Assembly: GCA_015179025.1 (NCBI GenBank)
Contig: WHUX01000109.1
Span: forward strand, 62,001-126,000
Direction: 5' to 3'
Source: Terfezia claveryi
Lineage: Eukaryota; Ascomycota; Pezizomycetes; Pezizales; Pezizaceae
DNA length: 64,000 nt
How positions within the stretch are numbered: position 1 is the first letter of the stretch; every line of letters begins with the position of its first letter. The notes below the pieces were generated by a model, which saw only the letters and a list, made by a program, of their open reading frames with translations, ran no database searches and had not been told where the DNA came from. Shown one piece after another: positions 21,758 to 32,259 of this stretch. The position numbers and the translations under genes were made by a program.

Positions 21758-22618
21758 CTACTTTCCGATAATTACCTCTTCCTCGTCGGGAGGCCATTTC
21801 CAAACCCAAAACGAGGCATCTACAATCTCGCATTCGAGTGGGTCTATAGCCTTCTCAATCGGGGACAGACATCTACCAGAAGGTTCATACGATCCATAGA
21901 TGTACCTGCTGCAGGAGGAGTAGGCGCTCCTATAACAAATAAAGGAGCTCGTTCGGGAACTCGAAGAGGAAGATCTTGAGCTTATTCCACTGTCGTCCGT
22001 GTTGGTGTATACTCCGCTTTGTTCCAGTTGTTCCTCCTGGCCGGGACTTGAAGAGGAAAATCTTGAGCTCATTCTACTGCGGTCCGTGTTGGTGTATATT
22101 CCGCTTTGTTCCAGTTGTTCCTCCTGCATATGCGGTGCTAAGGCGGTACTCCTCGGTGACAAAGGCTGGCACTGCTGGCAGCAACAGGGTTGATCATCCG
22201 CAATGGCAGGACGCCCTAGAATTGTGTCAAATCTTGCATCAGTACACGCCGCCTGCAGGATGCGTTCATGATCAGCGTCAACATCCCTACTCTGGCACTC
22301 CCACTCCGAAGGTCTCCCAATGGCAGCTGGCGCAACGAATCTCCGGTGCACAATTTTTTGCTCCTCCTTATTTCCATATTTATATTTGAGGTCTTGGTGG
22401 TTCTTTTGCCAATCCGGAGAATCGCTGTGGCAATAGTATTGCCCTGCAAATTGGCTCTCATCATCACTCGAGCTATATTCTTCCGAGTCAGTTAGGTCGA
22501 AAATGTAGTCGTTGATACGCATGTTTCTGTGCTGCGCCATGTTGTTGCTAATGCTCTGGGAGAAGGGGCTTAATATATAGCCGGCGGCTTTTGCGGTGAA
22601 GGAACTAGAGATGGCCAT
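21758..22618 (-). CDS. Hypothetical 286-aa Ser-rich protein with a 29-aa internal repeat
   Basis: I do not recognise the family. The uninterrupted 286-codon frame begins at an ATG with a TATA box (22683-22690) upstream. The protein has a hydrophobic-then-acidic motif, IFDLTDSEE (about residues 39-47), resembling a SUMO-interacting motif, then a Ser/Asp run. A Cys-rich patch, DDQPCCCQQCQP, lies near residue 145. Two copies of a 29-residue unit starting EEQLEQSG follow, coded by an 87-bp direct repeat (about 21960-22135). The C-terminus has WVWKWPPDEEE. No signal peptide or transmembrane helix is evident. A frame this long is unlikely by chance, but it could also be a lineage-specific or transposon-captured gene. 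Confidence 0.6.
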   Translation of the reverse strand: MAISSSFTAKAAGYILSPFSQSISNNMAQHRNMRINDYIFDLTDSEEYSSSDDESQFAGQYYCHSDSPDWQKNHQDLKYKYGNKEEQKIVHRRFVAPAAIGRPSEWECQSRDVDADHERILQAACTDARFDTILGRPAIADDQPCCCQQCQPLSPRSTALAPHMQEEQLEQSGIYTNTDRSRMSSRFSSSSPGQEEQLEQSGVYTNTDDSGISSRSSSSSSRTSSFICYRSAYSSCSRYIYGSYEPSGRCLSPIEKAIDPLECEIVDASFWVWKWPPDEEEVIIGK

Positions 22619-22682
22619 GTAGGACTCTTTATTGGAGCCGTCTGGTCTTGAGTATCCGTGGTCAACCTATGAAGAGTAGTGC

Positions 22683-22690
22683 GTATATAG
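22683..22690 (-). promoter_or_regulatory. TATA box candidate for the 286-aa gene
   Basis: The minus strand reads CTATATACGC about 65-72 bases upstream of the ATG at 22618. Confidence 0.4.
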
Positions 22691-24161
22691 ATGGCCTATA
22701 GCAGCCAAATTAGGCAATAAGATATGGCGAACAACATACTTTCGAAGCTCGAAAGTTGAAGTGTAGACGTCTGAATGGGTTTCCCGTGCCACAAACGCAA
22801 GCCTCAGAATGATGCTGCCAAAACCGCCGTTACGCCACCACGTGCAGGTTGCCAGTGATGTATGTGTTCTGGGCCGCTCGCGGGCATCGGCCGCCCGCGG
22901 GCGGCATACCCACTGTGCCGGCCGCGGGCAATTTATAAATAATTACTCAATTTGGTGTATTGATAAAGTACTGATTTACTAGAAAAAAAAAGAATTGATA
23001 ATTTCCCAGCGACTGCAAAAGATTCATTGATTTCCCAGTCGATTAGACCCCCCTCTAACATTCCAATTTGGTTCAGCTAGAGCAATATAGTGATGATCTG
23101 TTGATACTTTCATATGTTAATAAATTAAGCATTTAAGATTATTCTTAAAGTATCAGTGACAACAATTAGAGTAGAAGTTTTCACAACACTGGTAGTTATA
23201 GATGCCTGGTGAACTGTGGTTTACCGAGCAGTTAGAGTATCTAGAATATCAAACTCTAAGCCCGTAAGGTCAGTAGTTAATTAGGTAAAGGTTATTGGGT
23301 TTAGCAATATCAAACTGCAAAAGTATGAGGTTTGTTGCAGAATTGTGCCATTTGATCTCCCACAACGCTGTAAAATACCATCTACCTGTTGTATAATTCT
23401 AGGTAGAACCTGCTTCATTTTGGTTTAAAATCAAGAACTTGGAGTAGCTTAGCAATCTGCATATTAAACAGTACCTGTTATTAAAAAAGTACTGCTATGC
23501 ACCTGACCTGGATTCTATAAGTGAGGAATAGGTGTCGCAGAATGTTTTGTTCGATTGAGATTTACCAAATTGAGGAACTATATTAATTGCCCGCGGCCGG
23601 CACAACCGTTCCATTAGAAGATATAACGGTAAATTAAATGACATTATGGATTCACCTTTAGGTATAGCTCACCTAACATTTTACGATCTGATAATGTTGG
23701 AGAATTTAAGGGAAGTAGAGCATTTATTATGAGCTTGGAGTATAAAATAAAACATGGAAAACCTCGCACACATCAAGTCCAAAGGCTTGATAGAGTTATA
23801 CAATCTCGTCTCACTACATTGAAAGTCTAGTGGGTCGGATACAGCACTTCCATGTATTACATTAGTGTACTAATCGAACAAAATACTTTTCAACACTCAA
23901 AACCCCTCTGAGATTGTCTTTGGTTGACCCTATCTATACCAAGTACACCTTCCATTTAAGGAGCAGAAAACAAAAGAACTTGAACAAGAGGGGGATTCCC
24001 CACAAAAAAAAACTTTAGTGATGACTTATGTAGTTATGTTCTGGCCTACCCGGGAATCGGCTGATTCGCGAATAGGCCAGCCCAGTCGCGAATGGGCAGG
24101 TTCCCGGGTAGGTCAGCCTGCCCACGAATGGTTATTCCTGCATGGGCTGGCCTCCCCAGGA

Positions 24162-25103
24162 ATAGGAATTCAAAGTCTGATAGGTACTGAATTTCAACAA
24201 CCTCGATCAGACTCGGAATATGAAGAGTCAGAGTCTGATACTGAATTTCAACAACCTCGATCAGACTCGGAATATGAAGAGTCAGAGTCTGATACTGAAT
24301 TTCAACAACCTCGATCAGACTCGGAATATGAAGAGTCAGAGTCTGATACTGAAGCTCTACAATCTTAATCGGACTCTATTAACTTAGAGTCTAATCAAGA
24401 AGCTGTTCAACAACTTCCTGACTGTGGGAATCTACTCCAACGAGTTCAAAAAAATACCACTAAAGCTCGTCAGAAAATGGTGAAGCGGTATGAACAACAA
24501 CATATTATTGAGGTTTTTGCTATTGGAGATATTGTCAGAGTACATATACCTCGACAAGATAGACATGGTACAGATGGCCGACGGCTCTATTGTCTTGTTG
24601 TGCGAAAACCTCATCCTAACCGCCATGCTTTATTAACTACATATGGCTTATTAGATCGGCACTATCCAACTCGAGAGCTACTACGTGTTCCAGATTCATT
24701 AGATGCACCTAATATTCAGACGTTAAAGGGATTTAATATTTCTACTTCTAAGTGTGTATGGCCTGATATTGCGCAACAATATGTTACACTTCGTGAGGCC
24801 GCTCGCCGTACCGCTCTAAGTTTATATCCTGAAGTATGTCTTCCACATTCTGTATTAATTTTCCACCTAGACTTACATTTATTATAGAATTCCTGCAAGT
24901 GCAAGGGCAAATGCCAAACCTGACAATGCAGCTGTATTAAATCCGATTTGCATTGTAGCAGCCGCTGCCATCCATCACATAGCTGCCTTAACACTCCTAT
25001 CGACCCAGAGGCACAGTCGCAATCTGACTCGGAAGTAGAAGCGGAGGTGGAAGATCATGGTGATACTTCATTACCAAGTACAATTCATGTTCGCAAGCAT
25101 TGA
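24162..25103 (+). pseudogene. Integrase C-terminal remnant (KRBA2/SCAND3-type)
   Basis: After three copies of an acidic 18-residue repeat and an in-frame TAA comes KARQKMVKRYEQQHIIEVF, GDIVRVHIPRQDR, then LLDRHYPTRELLRVP. This is the SH3-like integrase C-terminal module seen in KRBA2/SCAND3-related integrases. Downstream, in a shifted frame, is a cysteine cluster: CKCKGKCQT, a TGA where Arg (CGA) is expected, then QCSCIK and CSSRCHPSHSCLN, the CxC-type tail of that family. The acidic end (DSEVEAEVEDHGD) stops at 25101-25103. The DDE catalytic core is absent. One nonsense mutation before and one within the tail plus a frameshift mark it as dead. Confidence 0.7.
24186..24347 (+). repeat. 54-bp tandem repeat, three identical units
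   Basis: Three perfect copies starting ACTGAATTTCAACAACCTCG encode 18 residues each (TEFQQPRSDSEYEESESD). Identity of all three units indicates recent expansion, inside the integrase remnant. Confidence 0.95.
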
Positions 25104-25754
25104 TGTATTTTATTCTACTATTGAGGACAATTCATGTTCTTCAGCGCTGATGGCTGATGCATTTTCATCTTGCATGTACCCTCACTAATTTACTACATTT
25201 GGTAATCACATTCCCGGGGAGGCCAACCCATGATCTGGCCTCCGGAGGAATTTCAATTTTGCATTCCCGGGCAGGCCAATATTCGTGCGTAGGCCAGCCC
25301 TCCCAAGAATCGTTTGGCTTCCCGGGGAGGCCAGCCCAGTCGCGACTGGGCTGGCCTATTCTCGAATCAGCAAAATTCCCGGGTAGGCCAGAACATATAC
25401 AAAGTGTCCTATACCAGTCGTTGCTGCCGATGCTCTATAGATGTGTTTGAAATGCTCATTCTTTTGCCATACCACAGGGTTAGCAGACCATGACTTCGGT
25501 AACCTCTCGGCTCTAGCTGAACGGACACAAGTTGGACTCCTGGATAATAGCCCAATTGATCTGAGGATCACTCAATCGAACCGGAGGACAACTAATAGCC
25601 TAGTTATATGTATTTAATATAGCTCTAGTTGGGTATATATTTATTAATTCAAGTACGTTATATACTCAATGCAGTAATTAAATGAATTGCCTGCGAGGGG
25701 CATAGTGGGTATGCCGCGGGCGCGGGCGGCCGATGCCCCGAGCGGCCCAGAACA

Positions 25755-27023
25755 TATACTGGAAATTTGTATGACTAGCCGCATGTGTTGATTGAATACA
25801 GTATGGTCATTCTAGGCCAGGGCACGAGCCGAGCCGGCTCGAGCCCGGGCGCGCCCAAGTCATTGAAAGGCCTCTATGAAACTTCTCGTGGGTCGGGGCT
25901 CAAACAACCAGAAAGGTGCATTGTTTTTGGTAGTTTAGGGCCATGTTCTTCAAGGGGGGTGCTGGTAGTACTAGACAGTTTACCTGCCATAATACATAAG
26001 CTTAAGCCTTAAGATCTAAGATACTTATCCGTGACTAGCTATTGATGGTGGCAGAGTTACTGTAACAACATTGAAGTTTAGGTAAGCAGTCACTTATCTA
26101 TATCGTACATAGTTTAGCCTTGAATCCACCAGGGCTTCCGGGTGGCTCGTCATGCGACCCTTAGGATTGCGCACACGGGTACATACTGAGTTCAAAAAAA
26201 AAAGAAAAAAGGTGTTCATATGCTTACTGCGGACATATTGGGTATCGTTGTAACTGGCGTTTACTAGAACATCAAACCTTGAATTATGCCTAAGTAAAAG
26301 ACAGCAATTGTATAACTAGGGGGAGCAAAAATAGAGGTATGTTCCCCCAAGGCTACCTTTAATCAGAATGGTTGTCGGTCCATAGTTACCAGTACCCAGA
26401 TGTTTCTGAAACCCGGTGGACAATAAGTTACGCGAGTGAAAGAGCACTTAAAACCTGGAATGTACATATCTGAGCATGGACAGTGTGAGTCATAGGTATA
26501 AATAGCCTCAACACCAGTACTGATTTACCAAAAACAGATATAGACAATGTGAATTTATACGGGCAGCAACTGCTAATAATGCAATGAATACTTTATGTGA
26601 TGATTAAACTGTACGCTGTCTTCACAACTCAAGGCTATGGATTAAATTCTCATGCGAATTGTAGTACTAGCCGACATAAACCCAGACTCTATTAGTGTAT
26701 TCAAGTAGGGGATGTCCTCTAGTTCTATATCCTACAAAAATCACTAGGCACATCTACCATGTCTTAGAGATTAGCAGCAGGAGGAGGATTATCTTTCACT
26801 TTGACCCCATCGGAGTATCAAAGGATATATCTAACCAGAATTTTATAACTAGGAAAAAAGCTACAAGGAGCCGCCGAATAAGCGAAAGTGCCAAACCGGC
26901 AAGCCAAAGTATAAAGATAGCCCAGGTAAAAATATTAAAACCTTTTAATAGCAATGATGGCAGGATGTAAACAGGACAGGAAATTGGAATGAGAACTATA
27001 ATTGAGAGATTTACGGGCCCTGA
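25755..27023. other. No recognisable gene; one LINE-A-like tail
   Basis: At 26118-26208 the plus strand has TTGAATCCACCAGGGCTTCC, GGGTGGCTCGTCATG and, after diverged sequence, an A-rich run, so it is a LINE-A-related tail with a different last segment. The rest holds short frames only. Confidence 0.5.
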
Positions 27024-27350
27024 TCATGAATCAGAGCAGTTGATCTCAAGAGACTGTAGCAAGGAGATCAACTCCTCACGGTTTTGGTGTCTCCTAATCC
27101 TATCATGGACTTCCCCATATATTAGAGCATCGCCGAGCTGTAAATCGTACACTTGGGGAATTGAATGTAGTGTTTGCCTGTGACGGTTGAGGGTGCTTAC
27201 TCTAGAAAATCGGCGTCCGCAATTCAACAGATAGCAAACAAAGGGTTTTGTGTGCGTTTCAATATGCTCAACGAAACCAGTCCTGCCTCGTGATGATTCT
27301 CTATAAGAACACCCATCGACAGGGCATATGAAGGAATTGCTTGTAGGCAT
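27024..27350 (-). CDS. Small C2H2 zinc-finger protein (108 aa)
   Basis: The frame starts MPTSNSFICPVDGCSYRESS. Finger 1 is C9-x4-C14 with H29-x3-H33 (CPVDGC ... HIETH). Finger 2 is C39-x4-C44 with H57-x4-H62 (CYLLNC ... HRQTLH). The spacing and the linker THTKPFVC are typical of C2H2 fingers, so nucleic-acid binding in the nucleus is likely. The rest is acidic and short (EELISLLQSLEINCSDS). A TATA box lies at 27476-27482. No intron is required. It is much shorter than usual C2H2 transcription factors and has no visible activation domain. Confidence 0.72.
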   Translation of the reverse strand: MPTSNSFICPVDGCSYRESSRGRTGFVEHIETHTKPFVCYLLNCGRRFSRVSTLNRHRQTLHSIPQVYDLQLGDALIYGEVHDRIRRHQNREELISLLQSLEINCSDS

Positions 27351-27475
27351 TTTGTTGTGATAATGGCAGCGGAGTTAACCTGCTGTTGGTGATAAAATGT
27401 ATATGGAGGCTGAATTCTGGAAGACCTGCATAATACGTCGGAACGGGGGTTATTATGCTATTAGAGGAATTATGC

Positions 27476-27482
27476 ATTTATA
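27476..27482 (-). promoter_or_regulatory. TATA box of the C2H2 gene
   Basis: The minus strand reads CCTCTATAAATGCAT about 130 bases upstream of the start codon. A near-identical CCTCTATAAAAGCAT stands at 28433-28446 before the next unit. Confidence 0.6.
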
Positions 27483-27538
27483 GAGGGTTTGTGTGCTATC
27501 ACGTGAGGATGGTAATAATGTCTAATTCATGAAGCTAG

Positions 27539-27793
27539 CTACATATCAGCGCTGCACTGCCCCCGCTGCCCCCGTTGCCCCCGCTCCCCCTGCCGCCCCT
27601 GCTGCACCGCTACTTCCACTACCTCCGCCACCTGCACCACCTCGACTACCTTCGCTAGGTTGAAGATAAAATGTGATTGATGTTTGCCGTTGTTGTTTTG
27701 CGAAGCTGCATTGCTAGAGCAGCCAAGCGGCCGGAGCTCTTGCTGTACCACTATGGCGGTCTCCTTTACCACCTCAAATGCAAGACTGAGCAT
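27539..27793 (-). CDS. Hypothetical ORF with low-complexity GGN-rich end
   Basis: The frame MLSLAFEVVKETAIVVQQEL overlaps the end of the upstream ORF (27766-28044) by 28 bases in another frame. Its second half runs through a (GGN)-rich stretch that reads as VEVV/QGRQG here and as a Gly/Ala/Ser-rich chain in a neighbouring frame. The two ORFs may be one gene broken by a frameshift or joined by an intron I could not place. No family recognised. Confidence 0.3.
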   Translation of the reverse strand: MLSLAFEVVKETAIVVQQELRPLGCSSNAASQNNNGKHQSHFIFNLAKVVEVVQVAEVVEVAVQQGRQGERGQRGQRGQCSADM

Positions 27794-28044
27794 TCCCGGA
27801 TCCCATTGTCGTTGGATATACTCTGTAGAGCTTGACTCTTGCTAGATAATTGCCGCTTTTTCTTTAATAAGATCACCACCCATTGGAACTTGTTTCTCAA
27901 ACTGTAGAAACCAGCCATATAGGACTGTGTTCCACTCTGGATATTGAACTCCCGAACTCCCTTGGTGTCGCTTGTTAACAACATTTCTGCTACTTCCGGA
28001 AGTGGTGGCTCATCTCGAAATCTTCTTAAAATCCCTAAGCTCAT
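27766..28044 (-). CDS. Hypothetical ORF (92 aa)
   Basis: It begins MSLGILRRFRDEPPLPEVAE and has a basic stretch, LLKKKRQLSSKSQ. I do not recognise it. A strong TATA box (28433-28440) stands about 390 bases upstream, with a further open stretch (28064-28306) in between, so this may be the last exon of a small spliced gene. Exon limits not resolved. Confidence 0.35.
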   Translation of the reverse strand: MSLGILRRFRDEPPLPEVAEMLLTSDTKGVREFNIQSGTQSYMAGFYSLRNKFQWVVILLKKKRQLSSKSQALQSISNDNGIRECSVLHLRW

Positions 28045-28432
28045 ATTAGCACTACAGTACACTTCACACTTCTGGACAAATAAAGCATACGAGATACAGT
28101 GGATTGAGTAATTTGTTTCTTGAATTTAACATTAAACTACTGTGCCTATGTTGTCCTTGTGCATGCGAAAACAACTGGAAGTGTCGACGGCGGAGTGATT
28201 TGGGGTCTAGTTGGTGTTTTTCTAGTACGCTAGGATCGATAGCAATTGAACTGATAGATGTCCGCACTCTGCAAATTTTTAATAAGTTGGGTCCGCCCCA
28301 TGCCACTATCGTAGGTATACAGGGTAAATTGATAGCATTGTTAGCAGTAAAATTCTATGCTATTTTCGCCATGTCCCAAACTCAGGCCGGCTGCCTCTAT
28401 GCTAATAGCCAGGTTATGCAACATAGAGTATG

Positions 28433-28440
28433 CTTTTATA
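28433..28440 (-). promoter_or_regulatory. TATA box candidate
   Basis: The minus strand reads CCTCTATAAAAGCATACTC, a close match to the eukaryotic consensus TATAAAAG. It points to a transcription unit leading toward 27.5 kb, whose exons remain uncertain. Confidence 0.5.
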
Positions 28441-28904
28441 GAGGGTTGCCTGAAAATTAGCGGAGCTTGACCGGGTTAACTATATAGTTGGAGTTTTGCA
28501 TTTCCAACGGGTGAAAGGGTCCATATATGTTACACCCAGGCAAGGAATATGATTCCCCGACGAACGTATACACGTACTTTGCGAGGAATGGAATTCCTAT
28601 ACATTTAGGTATGAGGCACACATTGTATCGAACCTTCAAGTTATGCATACACATGTGCATAGCATGATTTGGTTCAACTTACCTGAATCACTGAATCACA
28701 TGGGAGTTACCGGTATCTGATTCTCTCTCTGAGTGGAAGGTCCCAGGTCTAGAATTGCTGTGGATGGCATCCACAACCTCTTTCGAGCTTGTGCCAACCA
28801 GACTAACCAGCTGATCTTATTGCTTATTGAACTTGCATAGTCCGCCTTGGTAGTCATAGACTTCCACGTTGTGACCTTAGGTTTTATATTTTTATTTATG
28901 TACT

Positions 28905-28968
28905 TTTTTTAAAAAAAAACCATTACCGGTTCCTGGTGTATTCAGGTTTCTGCAAGCTAAGCTAAATA
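28905..28968 (-). mobile_element. Decayed LINE-A tail
   Basis: The minus strand reads TTAGCTTGCAGAAACCTGAA, TACACCAGGAACCGGTAATG, then T9A7, matching the LINE-A 3' end with deletions. Same T-then-A tail as at 20.5 kb. Confidence 0.5.
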
Positions 28969-31089
28969 AATAGAGCCCCGCATAAATACTACCTAGCTAG
29001 AAAACAACTACATAACGGTACAGCTTAGGGGCAACGTCTCGGTATTAACAAGTCCCAGCCTCAAGCACTACTCTAGGTATGCACCATCCCACGTCATGAC
29101 CTGAATTCCACGCGTAACGGTATATGTATTGTGAAAGGAGACTAGCGAACGCGATCGCGACCTACGCACACCAGCACAGAATACCGCATCTCAAATCCCG
29201 ACATTAATTTGTTATTGTCGCATCGGGATGCGCGTACTGTTGTGGCTAATCACATTGTGGACCTAACCATTACATAACTCGGATAAGTACATGATTAAAC
29301 CATTACCCCTATAAAGGAAAATATAGAACTTGGTGGGGCAGCGAAGGTATAGGGCTTTTTCCCTAAGAGAAACAACACAGGTGTAAACGCCAAGCGTATA
29401 ATCTTATCAGACTCTACCTGCAACCAGGCTGCAGCCGTGTGGAGATCCCGCCCTTCTAGAGTTCGTGATTGGGTGTCAGGGTTAGGTCACGATGCTTGAT
29501 TACCTCTATGAGGGTCTGATGGAGACTAAGGTTCGCCTAAATTTTTCCATAACTTCGTACGTGCTATAAGTGGTAATGTAAATTTGGAGTTGGTATGAAA
29601 TAAGGCCTGGAAAGCCAGAGGGTTGGCTGATCTTATGCTATAAGGTGGCCATGGATAACGTGTAACCATGCCAGTGCCATTGGCCGGTACCCCTAACTTG
29701 CTGAGTGTAGGTACCCCTAACGTGCTGAGTGTGTAGGTACGGTCCTTTACTATACACAGATCCTCCCTCCCGGATACCAGGTCCCAATGCCATCAATTCG
29801 GGAATGAAACATGGCAGCTAATGTTAACTGCAGACTTGTCTAGAGACATGTATATTACCAAGCTAATTGGGTACCCCGCCAACCATCTCAGTTTCGTTTC
29901 ATAAGTCTTCATTTGTTGTCAGTTCTTTCAGCAACTTTCCATTTAACAGCCGGTGCCAGACTATGCAACCCTACTTGCATTAAAAGCAACTTCACCAACC
30001 CAAGCCTCTTCCATGCAGCCCAACCCGTTACATTCAACATCCTAAAACCCAGACTCTACACTCGTCAACCCAACCCTCCACACGCTGGTATTTCTAGCTT
30101 CCATTCCCTCCATGCCATCCACCAAGCTCCACAACTTCCACTCTCCAAGAAACGGCAACTCCAAACCCCACATTGAAAGTTCAATCTTGGTTCACCGCAG
30201 GGGTCAGGAATGAACTCCTTCCCTCAAGTTGAAATCTCAGGGCGGCGTCTTGAAGACACTGTATTGTTACATGAGATGATATACACAGTTCCAAACTAAT
30301 GAGCAGGGTTTTGCTCAAGTTCAAAAAACTAAAAAACTGTCATCAGGATGTTAGGTGGGAGGAGCAAGGCACTTAACAACCGGCAGAAGGTGATGAGGTT
30401 GATGATAGGTAGACTTTGGAGTGAGGCGCCTTAGCCGAGGTCGATTTAAGATTTTAGGGTTCCCGTGGCGGTGTATATATTCTAGGTGGTACGATTCGGA
30501 GATCTCGTCCCGTACCAATAGAAAAAAAGGCGTCTGGGAATTTTTGACCAAATATGATCAAATATGCCGGGAACCGCTGTAAAACGGGATATGGTTGTAG
30601 GGAGGCAAGGGGGAAAAGAAATGGGTTTCTATCGGTAACCATAAAGGCAACTTGAGTTATGGGCGTTGTAAAAAAAAAAAAGGCGGAGGTAAGAGGAACA
30701 AGAAAAATAATTCGATACCAAAATTAGTTACTATGAGAAGACGGGTCTAGATCAACTCAATACTGTACCAACAACGGGCTTCGGGAAGGTTTCAATTTCG
30801 GAAATCCACATACAGCAACTGTCCAGTGCTGGATCTTTCCTGGAATTTACCCACCTCAAGTCACCATCCTCTATGCAACTCATAATGTAACCATCACTTC
30901 CGAACTTACATACTACGTAGGAACATTATTTGACATGAATAGGAAGCGAATGGCTTTACTCCACGGCGTCAATTTCAACGGCCATCAAAATCTCAATCCG
31001 AGCGCATTGCCCAGCTGGAGGCACAGGAACGTCAAGGGCATTTCCATGCGATTTTAGAGTTACAATGAGATCAATATTCAGCTAACTAC
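28969..31089. other. No recognisable gene
   Basis: It contains a short tandem repeat at about 29688-29740 (GGTACCCCTAACNTGCTGAG, twice), the element-end motif CCTCTATGAGGGTCTGATGG (29501) and a C/A-rich, G-poor plus strand at 29990-30180. The frames there look like composition effects. Confidence 0.5.
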
Positions 31090-31099
31090 GTATCGTCGG

Positions 31100-31198
31100 C
31101 GTCCTGAATCCACCCGGAAGCCGAGTGGCTCCTCATGGTCCCTTACTGGGATCGAATAGGAGTAAAGAGTATTTTTTTAATAAAAAAAAGAAAAAAAA
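31100..31198 (+). mobile_element. 99-bp LINE-A 3' tail with target duplication
   Basis: GTATCGTCGG flanks it at 31090-31099 and 31199-31208. The insert starts within the 3' UTR (CGTCCTGAATCCACCCGGAA) and ends with GAATAGGAGTAAAGAG and a mixed T/A tail. It is one of the shortest truncated copies in the window. Confidence 0.82.
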
Positions 31199-31208
31199 GT
31201 ATCGTCGG

Positions 31209-32259
31209 GCGCCGGAAAGCGGGTGATGTTGCTTTCACCTTACCATCATGTGACTTTGTCCCACAAATCTATAAGTTCTCCATAGACCAATATGCCACTG
31301 ATTCTCACCGAGCACCGGAAAAAGGTCAAGCGACCACTTACACGCACCACATATCAAATACTATAGATACTTTGAAAGAGAGTATCCTTACAATCGATTC
31401 AGTTTCTCGGCTCCCCAGGTAGGGGCGCCTTTATGAGTACATAGACGGATTTTATAAGCGAGTTTACAACACTGTGTATATACCAGTACATGTGGCCAAT
31501 AGACTGCCATGTGGCCCCACGGGCTATGCAAGCCAATTTACACTATTCCCGCCCCAAGTTTGATCCGTGGGCAATCTACTAGTTGGTAATTCAAAGGGTA
31601 GTAAATCGCCCTTATTGCCTTATCTGTATCATCAAAATTGTGCAAAGGGTCCGAGTCCGCCAATGAGCTGTTTTGAATCACTATCTCTTCCACAGTATCA
31701 TTGAACTTATCTATATGCCTTAATTAAATTTTTTGCTCAATTAGGCGTTAGCCATGGCGTTTGTAGCGCAGGTTTCCCTTGTCCTTGCTTTGTTACTGTA
31801 TGAACCTAGCGTCAACAAAGATCATAGACAAATGACTTCCCCGTGTTCCATGCTCCTTACTTACTTTAACGGTTTTGGCATACGTAAACCTAGGCCTCAT
31901 AGTCGATTAGTCTTGTTGTCACTACTTTCCTACCACCCATAGGTAGGTAAAATTTTGCTAACAAGATAGAGCGAGTTTGGACATGTAAAAATATAGGTCT
32001 GGTGCTTGTTTAACAGATCCCCATGTGTTTCAGACCTGCATTCCAGTGGAATTGGCATTGTGGGAGATAAATACCCTCGCCATCCTCTCCCTATGGAAAA
32101 CCACAACCTCACATATCTTTGAGATATCGCCCTACACTTCATAAATTGGCACTATTCTTTTCACTAATATAATAGCCTACCTCTAAATCGAATTCCTGGT
32201 TCACTTTCAATTAGTCCCCTCAATTATACTTACCCACTGGCGCCGGCGCCCAATTAACA
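31209..32259. other. No recognisable gene
   Basis: Short frames only; a (CCACCATAGGTAGG)-like stretch at 31930 has no obvious function. The last 100 bases include TATAATAG at about 32167, a weak promoter candidate for the next gene. Confidence 0.45.

Larger units (their letters stand above)
24037..25395 (+). mobile_element. Inner Ginger-like element (1.36 kb), internally deleted
   Basis: Terminal repeats of about 60 bp start TGTTCTGGCCTACCCGGGAA at both ends and include GAATAGGCCAGCCCAGTCGC. The subterminal regions repeat CCCGGG and GGCCWRCCC blocks. Between them is a coding remnant with the C-terminal part of a retroviral-type integrase. The TGT...ACA ends together with an integrase fit the Ginger group of cut-and-paste transposons. 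The catalytic core is missing, so this copy could move only with help. Flanking bases (GTTA, TATA) do not give a clear duplication. Confidence 0.68.
22865..25754. mobile_element. Outer TGTT...AACA element with GC-rich ~70-bp terminal repeats
   Basis: The left end starts TGTTCTGGGCCGCTCGCGGG and the right end is its inverted copy (25685-25754) with a few gaps. The inner part of the arm includes CGGCATACCCACT. The interior is AT-rich and non-coding apart from the nested element at 24037. A second inverted copy of the subterminal stretch (TGTGCCGGCCGCGGGCAATT) lies at about 23587-23606, so the left part may be a separate shorter copy. TG...CA ends suggest an integrase-type (Ginger-like) transposon. 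The flanks TATG and TATA are only a partial 4-bp match. Confidence 0.6.

Noticed and set aside
29913..30176. 87-codon plus frame
   Set aside because: Needs a TTG start and reflects a C/A-rich strand with few stops.
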